Made by a program: the position numbers and the translations under genes. A stretch of DNA of 10,509 bases from an uncultured Acetatifactor sp. (GTDB lineage Bacteria > Bacillota > Clostridia > Lachnospirales > Lachnospiraceae), in contig CAJULV010000009.1 in assembly GCA_910587555.1 (NCBI GenBank), forward strand, positions 1 through 10,509, in the 5' to 3' direction. This document shows, in pieces, positions 5,436-10,509 of this stretch; the first letter of the stretch is position 1, and each line of letters begins with the position of its first letter. The notes under the pieces were generated by a model. The model was not told the origin of the DNA. It made no database searches and saw nothing but the letters and a program-made list of their open reading frames with translations.

Positions 5436-7508
5436 CTACTCATCTCCTGTTCTGCCCGCACTGTTCGCCAATGCAAAAGGAAATACCTTCCCGCTCCCAT
5501 GCCTCCTAAGCTTATATCCGCACACTGTAAATGTCCATCCGGAATCCACCATGTCGTCTACCAATAAGACATTTTCTCCAAGAACCTGATTCACTTTAAA
5601 AGAAGCTTCCGCATTCTGATGCTGACGGAAACTGGTGTTCAGTTCCTTCTGGCATACCGAATCCTGTACCTTCTCAATGGCTTCCGCATACCGCAGATGC
5701 ATGCGTTCCGCCAACCTCCGCGCAAATCCCGGCACAAGATCCGGCCGCCGCAGGGAAGGAACCGCCGTGACCCATTTGATGTCGTTCTCTTCCACAAAGT
5801 CTCCCAGCAATTCTGCCGCCGCTTCCACCAGCCGATCGTCAAAATGACCGTCCTTGTACTTCCCCCTGATGATCCATTCTCCCCATCCTGAACTTCCGTA
5901 GCTGCTCAACACCCTTCCCGGCTCACACAGGAATTCCGGTTTAATTTTGTTGCGTTCATCGATAAAGACACTTGTGGGCCATTGTTTGCGGGGCTGAATC
6001 ACGCCAAAGTCCTGCCGGACGAATCTCTGTGCCGTTTCCAGGGTTCCCTGTCGGATATCTGCCGAAACCAGCGGTCTGCCCAGACAGTTTGAACATCTGC
6101 CGCAGCTGCAGGCCTGGGGATCGTCAAGAATGTCCGCGATATATTTCATGTAGCACTTCGGGGTGTCAGTGAACTCATTCATCTGGCATAGTTCGTTTCT
6201 TCTAATCTCCGTAATTTTCCGGCTTTTCTCCATATCCGGTTTCCAGAGACGGGCTGTGGGACGATAGTAAGTCCCTTCTTTATAAATCGCTTTCTCAACT
6301 GTCAGATATTTAAGGCAGGCTTTTATTTTGGAAGATTTCATATTGATCAGCCTCTCCAAATCGGCCTGCTTCAAACCAGGATCCGGATTCTTCCGGATTG
6401 CATCCATAATCTCTGTCATCAGGTTTTCTGTCGGAAAGGCAGACTCAATGAAATAGTTGTTGATCCTGTCGTCCTCATCTCCCTGCATCAGAACAGCCAA
6501 TGCCCTGTCAATTCCCCGTCCGGCTCTTCCGATCTGCTGGTAATAAGCCACCAAATTCCCCGGCTTCTGAAAATGGATTACGAAGCCGATGTCCGGCTTG
6601 TCAAACCCCATGCCAAAAGCCACCGTAGCCACCAATACCTTGATCTGATTGTCCAGAAACGCACTGACTATCTCCGCCTTTTTCTCCGTTCCATCCTTTT
6701 CGATATCCGCATAATAGCATTTGCTGGCAATTTGGTTTTCCTGAAGCCACTTATATACCAACTGGCAATCATTGACCGTCAGGCAGTAAATGATCCCTGT
6801 TCCCTTCAATTCCTCTATATGATCCACAATCCAAGCCAGGCGCTCTTCCCTTGTCCGCAGTTTGATGACCTGAATTTCCAATGACTCCCGCATCAGGCTT
6901 CCCCGGCTGACTGCCACATCCTCTCCCAGTTGGCTCCTGATATCCTGCACTACCCTGTCGTTTGCCGTCGCCGTCGTGGCCAAAACCGGGATATAGGGCG
7001 GGAGAATCTGAATGACGTCAACAATGCGCCTGTAATCCGGCCTGAAATCATGTCCCCAGTCCGAAATGCAGTGAGCCTCGTCAACCACAAACAGCCGAAT
7101 CTGCAGAATGCCTTCATTGAGCAGCTCTTTGAATTCATCATTCGCCAGCCTTTCCGGCGAAATGATCAGCGCATCTACGCGGTTGTTTTTCAGCTCCTCC
7201 ACCACGGCATCCCAATCATCCGTATTTTCAGAATTGATAGTCGCCACATGAAGTCCCAGCTTATCCGCCGCGGCGATCTGGTTATTCATCAACGCCAGCA
7301 GCGGGCTGATAATCAGGGTAATTCCCTCTTCCCGCGCTCGAATCATTTTGGTTGCAAGAAAATAGACCAGGCTCTTCCCCCATCCCGTTTTCTGGACTAC
7401 CAGCATACGTTTTCCATCCAGCACTCCCTGGATTGCTTCCTCCTGGCCCTCTCTGAACTCTGCATCTTCGCCATAGGCAGCCTTTAATTCTCTTAACAAT
7501 TCTCCCAT
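5436..7508 (-). CDS. RecQ-type DNA helicase fused to a ComF-like phosphoribosyltransferase
   Basis: A 690-residue protein. Helicase core: FREGQEEAI (18-26), motif I QKTGWGKS (39-46), DEAH (143-146) followed by the RecQ aromatic loop SDWGHDFRPDY (149-159), LATTATA (176-182), VATVAFGMGFDKPDI (293-307) and QQIGRAGRG (324-332). A zinc site follows: Cys452, then CGRCSNC with Cys469, 472 and 475, at the same spacing as in E. coli RecQ. The RQC and HRDC domains of housekeeping RecQ are absent. Instead residues from about 570 form a phosphoribosyltransferase with a PRPP-binding motif VLLVDDMVDSGWT (647-659), like ComFC. RecQ unwinds DNA 3' to 5' in recombination; what the transferase domain does is unknown. 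GGGAGGTAAGGAGAT precedes the ATG. The stop TAG abuts the dprA-like start. Helicase plus phosphoribosyltransferase plus DprA parallels ComFA, ComFC and DprA of competence. Confidence 0.9.
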   Translation of the reverse strand: MGELLRELKAAYGEDAEFREGQEEAIQGVLDGKRMLVVQKTGWGKSLVYFLATKMIRAREEGITLIISPLLALMNNQIAAADKLGLHVATINSENTDDWDAVVEELKNNRVDALIISPERLANDEFKELLNEGILQIRLFVVDEAHCISDWGHDFRPDYRRIVDVIQILPPYIPVLATTATANDRVVQDIRSQLGEDVAVSRGSLMRESLEIQVIKLRTREERLAWIVDHIEELKGTGIIYCLTVNDCQLVYKWLQENQIASKCYYADIEKDGTEKKAEIVSAFLDNQIKVLVATVAFGMGFDKPDIGFVIHFQKPGNLVAYYQQIGRAGRGIDRALAVLMQGDEDDRINNYFIESAFPTENLMTEIMDAIRKNPDPGLKQADLERLINMKSSKIKACLKYLTVEKAIYKEGTYYRPTARLWKPDMEKSRKITEIRRNELCQMNEFTDTPKCYMKYIADILDDPQACSCGRCSNCLGRPLVSADIRQGTLETAQRFVRQDFGVIQPRKQWPTSVFIDERNKIKPEFLCEPGRVLSSYGSSGWGEWIIRGKYKDGHFDDRLVEAAAELLGDFVEENDIKWVTAVPSLRRPDLVPGFARRLAERMHLRYAEAIEKVQDSVCQKELNTSFRQHQNAEASFKVNQVLGENVLLVDDMVDSGWTFTVCGYKLRRHGSGKVFPFALANSAGRTGDE

Positions 7509-7536
7509 ATCTCCTTACCTCCCTGCAAGTAAACTT

Positions 7537-7698
7537 TCATCGTTCCTTATCTGCCAACAGAGCGTAAAATGTTGCCCATGCACTTGGCTGTCCGACTTTC
7601 TCTTCCGGCAGATAAGATTTTGTAAACGTACCCGACAGAATACCCCGTCCCATGCCATCATGATAAATATGCCATTGTTTTTCAGCACCCTGGAGCAT
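7537..7698 (-). CDS. Possible small ORF (53 residues), in frame after the upstream gene's stop
   Basis: From ATG at 7698 this frame encodes 53 residues with protein-like composition and ordinary codons (WHIYHDGMGRGILSGTFTK, then YLPEEKVGQPSAWATFY), ending at TGA 7537-7539. It is in the same frame as the 196-residue gene, whose stop is TAG at 7723-7725, and the frame is open between the two. No good ribosome binding site precedes 7698. A competing frame starts at ATG 7730, overlaps that TAG and ends at TAA 7515-7517 inside the helicase gene's ribosome binding site. It begins with a methyltransferase-like EECSRVLKNNG but turns Cys/Arg-rich. Only one can be real, and either may be a decayed remnant. 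No function can be given. Confidence 0.35.
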   Translation of the reverse strand: MLQGAEKQWHIYHDGMGRGILSGTFTKSYLPEEKVGQPSAWATFYALLADKER

Positions 7699-7722
7699 TC
7701 TTCGAAAACAGGCCGGACATAG

Positions 7723-8313
7723 CTATTCATAAATCCTGTCCGCCAGAACGGTTCTGGCTTCCTCCCAGCCAAGCAGCATCTGCGGGTTTATGGACCACTC
7801 TCCGGCAATCTTCAGCACTTCCTCCTCGTCTATCATGTCAAACCCATCTTCAAATAGTTCTTCCTCCTTTTCCGCATAATGCAAAGATAAATTCTTTTCC
7901 GCATCGGAACGCTCCCCCATACATCCGAAAAGCTCCCCGTCCGCATAGGAATACAATCTGACTATTTTGTTCCGCACTGCCTTCGCAAAGGCATACCCAT
8001 CCGACACCCTATGGGATGCGAAGCAGCAGACTTCCTGTGCCTGTTCTCCAATCCTGCCCATTACATCCACGAGCGCATCCACCTCCGTGAAATCCCACAG
8101 CGCATTTCCGATCAGGAAAACCCATCCGTCATACGGACCTGACAACATGACTCTGCTCTTCCATTTCTCTGTTCTCTCCGCCGATGCCTCTTTCCATCCT
8201 GCCTCCCGTACAAATTTAAGTTCGGGACAGCAGGAAAGAATCCTGTCAATGTCCGCCCCCTTTACCGCAAACCACGTTTCCTTATACCCGAAGCATTCTT
8301 CAATTTTTGCCAT
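7723..8313 (-). CDS. Uncharacterised 196-residue protein, first full gene of the helicase-DprA operon
   Basis: The start is ATG at 8313, with GGAGG eight bases upstream; the GTG at 8322 lies within that site and is unlikely to be used. The sequence fits a family I recognise by pattern but cannot name: W-x2-VKG near the start, GPYDGWVFLIG in the middle, CFASHRVSDGYAFAKA, then DGELFGCMGE and an IDEEEVLKIAGEWSINP block near the end. Similar hypothetical proteins occur in actinobacteria and myxobacteria, where they have no known role. There is no signal peptide, membrane segment or catalytic motif that I can point to. It is promoter-proximal in a run with the helicase and the DprA-like gene, about 215 bases upstream of the former. 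That context suggests a shared function, or an accessory or immunity role, but this is inference. Confidence 0.8.
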   Translation of the reverse strand: MAKIEECFGYKETWFAVKGADIDRILSCCPELKFVREAGWKEASAERTEKWKSRVMLSGPYDGWVFLIGNALWDFTEVDALVDVMGRIGEQAQEVCCFASHRVSDGYAFAKAVRNKIVRLYSYADGELFGCMGERSDAEKNLSLHYAEKEEELFEDGFDMIDEEEVLKIAGEWSINPQMLLGWEEARTVLADRIYE

Positions 8314-8328
8314 TTTCTGCACCTCCTT

Positions 8329-8415
8329 CTACAAAAGCATCTCCGCTATCCATTCACGCCGCCCCTCTGCGGAAAACAGATTGATGCCTTCTGTATGTTC
8401 ATGGTCTATGGCCAT
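8329..8415 (-). CDS. Possible 28-residue leader ORF ahead of the operon
   Basis: ATG at 8415 follows CAGGAAGCGGACGA and encodes 28 residues (MAIDHEHTEGINLF, then SAEGRREWIAEMLL), stopping at TAG 8329-8331. The stop sits in TAGAAGGAGGTGC, directly on the ribosome binding site of the 196-residue gene, a layout typical of translational coupling. The frame begins about 20 bases after the predicted transcription start. It could be a leader peptide, a small operon protein or the remnant tail of an older gene. Confidence 0.4.
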   Translation of the reverse strand: MAIDHEHTEGINLFSAEGRREWIAEMLL

Positions 8416-8443
8416 TCGTCCGCTTCCTGTCTGCAATAAGGTC

Positions 8444-8472
8444 ATTATACCCTAATTCAACTTATTTCTCAA
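8444..8472 (-). promoter_or_regulatory. Predicted sigma-A promoter of the helicase-DprA operon
   Basis: TTGAGA (8467-8472), a 17-base spacer and a perfect TATAAT (8444-8449). The start point would be near 8437. The -35 box overlaps the 3' end of the small Cys-rich ORF. I see no other strong promoter between here and the dprA-like gene, so the whole run probably depends on it. Confidence 0.7.
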
Positions 8473-8623
8473 TCATTTCTTTTCGGCGGTCCACACAGAC
8501 ACTGCCTCCGGCGCACACCTCCATCGCATGGCATTGCTTTCGATTTTGCCTGCCAATTTCCCCACAGCAATCCTCAATTCCCGATAACCTTAAACTGCCG
8601 CACCTGATCGGAATTAAGGGCAT
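8462..8623 (-). CDS. Small Cys-rich ORF (53 residues), unknown function
   Basis: ATG at 8623 follows AAGGAGGGATTGC, one of the best ribosome binding sites in the window, and encodes 53 residues ending at TAA 8462. Six cysteines are spread as C8, C19-C20, C31, C37 and C43, and the C31-x5-C37-x5-C43 spacing is regular. The C-terminus is charged (DRRKEMIEK). There is no signal peptide. Possible roles are metal binding or a folded Cys-rich peptide, but I do not recognise a family. No convincing promoter is visible just upstream. It lies on the same strand as the helicase operon, whose promoter overlaps its end, and diverges from the glycosylase gene. Confidence 0.5.
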   Translation of the reverse strand: MPLIPIRCGSLRLSGIEDCCGEIGRQNRKQCHAMEVCAGGSVCVDRRKEMIEK

Positions 8624-8673
8624 GCAATCCCTCCTTTTCGAATTTACGAACTCTGGAAAATGCCACAAATAAT

Positions 8674-8702
8674 TTGACAAATAACTACAACAGCGGTAAG
8701 CT
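8674..8702 (+). promoter_or_regulatory. Possible promoter of the glycosylase gene
   Basis: A perfect TTGACA (8674-8679) is followed after 17 bases by a poor TAAGCT (8697-8702). The glycosylase start at 8726 would leave a leader of under 20 bases. The -35 box is convincing, the -10 box is not. Confidence 0.35.
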
Positions 8703-8725
8703 TAATCAACAGGAGGTGGGAAAAG

Positions 8726-9514
8726 ATGCCAGAATTACCGGATTTACAAATTTTTTCAAAAAATTTGATGAAAAGAATTGCTCACAGAAAAATTGTCTCA
8801 GCAGATGTTTTTAACGGAAGCCGCTTAAATATTACCGGAGAAACCGTGAGAACAAAGCTTCTTGAGACGAACATTACCGACATTGTGCGGAAAGGCAAGG
8901 AACTGTATTTTCAGCTGGAAAATAACGAAGTTTTAAGTGTGCACCTTATGCTCAGCGGAAGGTTTCATATCTGCGCACCGGAAGAAGTATCCGGCGTTCC
9001 CTATAAAATATTGTCCATAGGCTTTGAAGGGGACGAAGCGCTGGTTATCTCGGATTTCCAGGGAATGTGTAAGGTTACCTTCAACCCTGCCGAAACGGAT
9101 ACGCCGGATGCATTGGGGGAGACATTTACGCTCCCTTATCTGCGGAATGCGGTCAGGCGAAATCAGCGCAAAAATATAAAGGCCTTCTTAATTGATCAGA
9201 GCATCGTAAAGGGAATCGGCAATGCATATGCGGACGAAATTCTCTGGAAGGCAAATATTTCTCCCAGGTCAACTGCAGGGAAGATTCCGGAAGACAGACT
9301 GGCATCGCTGTACACAGCCATCTCCCATGTGCTGAAGGATGCCATCGCAAATATTGAACGCATATCGCCGGACATTATCAGCGGCGAGGAGAGAAGCTTT
9401 TTAAAAGTACATAATTCCAGAAAAAAATATACTGACGAAGGCGACAGAATCCTCATTGAGAAGATTGCCGCCAAGACGACTTACTATACGGAGAGACAGC
9501 AGCTGTTCCTGTAG
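8726..9514 (+). CDS. Fpg/Nei-family DNA glycosylase without zinc-finger cysteines
   Basis: A 262-residue base-excision repair enzyme. Processing of MPELPDL exposes the catalytic Pro2, with Glu3 next to it. Lys58 in RKGKEL matches the conserved Lys57 of Fpg, and the helix-two-turn-helix is clear (KGIGNAYADEILWKANISP, 162-180, with the conserved Asn166). AGGAGGTGGGAAAAG precedes the ATG. Two features depart from classical MutM. The DPRRFG lesion-loop region reads DFQGMC (110-115). The C-terminal finger keeps its overall length (DRILIEKIAAKTTYYTERQ) but has none of the four cysteines and has Lys where the DNA-binding Arg normally sits. Zinc-less fingers are known in NEIL1, plant FPG and mimivirus Nei1. 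It probably cleaves oxidised bases, but substrate range may differ from 8-oxoguanine. It stands alone on the plus strand. Confidence 0.88.
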   Translation: MPELPDLQIFSKNLMKRIAHRKIVSADVFNGSRLNITGETVRTKLLETNITDIVRKGKELYFQLENNEVLSVHLMLSGRFHICAPEEVSGVPYKILSIGFEGDEALVISDFQGMCKVTFNPAETDTPDALGETFTLPYLRNAVRRNQRKNIKAFLIDQSIVKGIGNAYADEILWKANISPRSTAGKIPEDRLASLYTAISHVLKDAIANIERISPDIISGEERSFLKVHNSRKKYTDEGDRILIEKIAAKTTYYTERQQLFL

Positions 9515-9567
9515 GAGCGGCTGCCGCCCTTCTACATATCCTTTCCATGGATCATGATTGGGAAAAA

Positions 9568-10383
9568 CTACAGGGCAATATCTACGCTGCCTCCTACCGC
9601 TGCGGGCAGGGATTCTGAGGCAACTTCAGCCGCCGTTCTCCCATCCGTCTGAACCGGTATCTCCACGCCCGCCAGCTGCAAGGACACGCCGCTGACCGCA
9701 GACGACTCCTGTCTTTCCTTTTCCATCTGGCTGAACAAGGCGCGCAGATACCTCATGTCAGCCTCCACAATCTCCCGCATCTCGTCTGCCCTGTGCTTCT
9801 TTTTCAGCCGCTCCAGATCTTCCGGATCCATATCCAGACATGCCGTCTGCTCCAGCATCTCCAGTTCGTTCTCCCGTGCCAGTGCTTCCATCTCCTCCTG
9901 GAGTTCCTGCATGATCTGTTTCATCTCCTCGGCGCTCATCTCATTGAGTTCAAAGCCCTCCATACCCCCGCCGGTTTCTTCCGCATTTTCCTCATCAAAT
10001 CCCGGCTTCCATGGACTGCTACCGTGCTTCTCTATCTCTTCCTCCTGCTGCAGATGCTTCATCCGCTTCTTGGCAACCCGTTCCATTCGCTCCGCATGGC
10101 GGATAGCGGCCCTAACCTCCCTGTCATTGTACTTTCCGCTGGCCAGCTTTCTGCGCAGATTCACCGTCTCCGTCTTGGCACTGGCCAGGACTTTCTTTGC
10201 GCTGCCCGAGGTCTTGGCCTGGGTAATCATTGTGGAAATACGCCTTTGCTTATATGACAGCTTCTTCAGCTTCTTTAAGCTGGAACTGTGAATGGTAATT
10301 GTGCCCACGCTGGAACCGTCATGATTTTTTAACGTAATTTGCCTTACACCGGTATTCCTGTTCGTCTGAACCTCTATACTCAT
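9568..10383 (-). CDS. Uncharacterised coiled-coil-rich protein (271 residues), Lachnospiraceae-type family
   Basis: The start is ATG at 10383, seven bases after GGAGG; the frame stays open upstream but that part is Cys/Arg-rich and lacks a start signal. The N-terminus is globular-looking (ITLKNHDGSSVGTITIHSSSLKKLKKLSYK split by small residues). Basic helices follow, with RHAERMERVAKKRMKHL around residues 85-110. A highly charged section then contains EEMKQIMQELQEEMEALARENELEML, which should form a coiled coil. The C-terminal 40 residues are Ala/Gly/Ser-rich and low in charge. There is no signal peptide, membrane segment or enzyme motif. I recall similar hypothetical proteins in Lachnospiraceae, sometimes in tandem copies, with no assigned function. 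It converges on the glycosylase gene with about 50 bases between and no clear terminator. Confidence 0.8.
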   Translation of the reverse strand: MSIEVQTNRNTGVRQITLKNHDGSSVGTITIHSSSLKKLKKLSYKQRRISTMITQAKTSGSAKKVLASAKTETVNLRRKLASGKYNDREVRAAIRHAERMERVAKKRMKHLQQEEEIEKHGSSPWKPGFDEENAEETGGGMEGFELNEMSAEEMKQIMQELQEEMEALARENELEMLEQTACLDMDPEDLERLKKKHRADEMREIVEADMRYLRALFSQMEKERQESSAVSGVSLQLAGVEIPVQTDGRTAAEVASESLPAAVGGSVDIAL

Positions 10384-10424
10384 ACCCCAACCTCCTGTTT
10401 TATTCCGCATCGTCCGCTCCGTTT

Positions 10425-10508
10425 CCCGGATATGGATACCGCATCTGCAGCCGCGCTCACCGTAACAATAGCTGTCTCCTACCACCCGGTGCCCGGATAT
10501 GGATACCG
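10425..10508. repeat. 17-base direct repeat at the right edge
   Basis: CCCGGATATGGATACCG occurs at 10425-10441 and again at 10492-10508, 67 bases apart start to start, about 40 bases upstream of the start of the 271-residue gene. Further copies could lie beyond the window. It may be an operator pair or a trace of local duplication. Confidence 0.7.
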
Positions 10509-10509
10509 T

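Noticed and set aside
6930..7487. 185-residue plus-strand frame
   Set aside because: It lies wholly opposite the conserved helicase core and has no ribosome binding site or recognisable domain.

Overview
The window looks like accessory DNA from a Gram-positive gut anaerobe, most likely a Lachnospiraceae-type Clostridium. The evidence is strong GGAGG ribosome binding sites, sigma-A-like promoters, middling base composition, an AAA-ATPase/nuclease protein of the type abundant in gut Clostridia, and protein families I associate with that group. The species cannot be named from the sequence.

Left part (1-1270, minus strand): the N-terminal half of an AAA-ATPase-like/PD-(D/E)XK family protein runs off the left edge. 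Upstream of it lies an MNT-HEPN pair, a toxin-antitoxin-like module. The nucleotidyltransferase (antitoxin) gene looks intact, but the HEPN (toxin) gene has an in-frame TAA at codon 72. After the stop the reading frame stays HEPN-like for 58 more codons.

Second part (1355-3720, minus strand): a Tet(M)/EF-G-like ribosomal protection GTPase of 629 residues. It is preceded by a leader of about 440 bases that has a good promoter, a 10-residue leader peptide, a weak terminator with a nested alternative (antiterminator) pairing, and a strong GC-rich terminator about 90 bases before the gene. This is the layout of transcription attenuation. A hairpin flanked by 9-base direct repeats lies just upstream.

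Third part (3966-8623, minus strand): an operon with a clear promoter at 8444-8472. It reads: a possible 28-residue leader ORF, a 196-residue protein of an uncharacterised family, a short ambiguous ORF region, a RecQ-type helicase fused to a ComF-like phosphoribosyltransferase, and a DprA/SMF-family protein with a tandem-repeat linker. The junctions are tight (helicase stop and dprA-like start are adjacent), so the proteins are probably made together. Helicase, phosphoribosyltransferase and DprA are the same three activities found in natural competence (ComFA, ComFC, DprA). Here they are repackaged in what looks like an accessory DNA-handling or defence island. A 53-residue Cys-rich ORF lies just upstream on the same strand.

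Right part (8674-10509): a plus-strand, divergently transcribed Fpg/Nei-family DNA glycosylase that lacks the zinc-finger cysteines. Facing it is a coiled-coil-rich minus-strand protein of unknown function, with a 17-base direct repeat upstream at the window edge.
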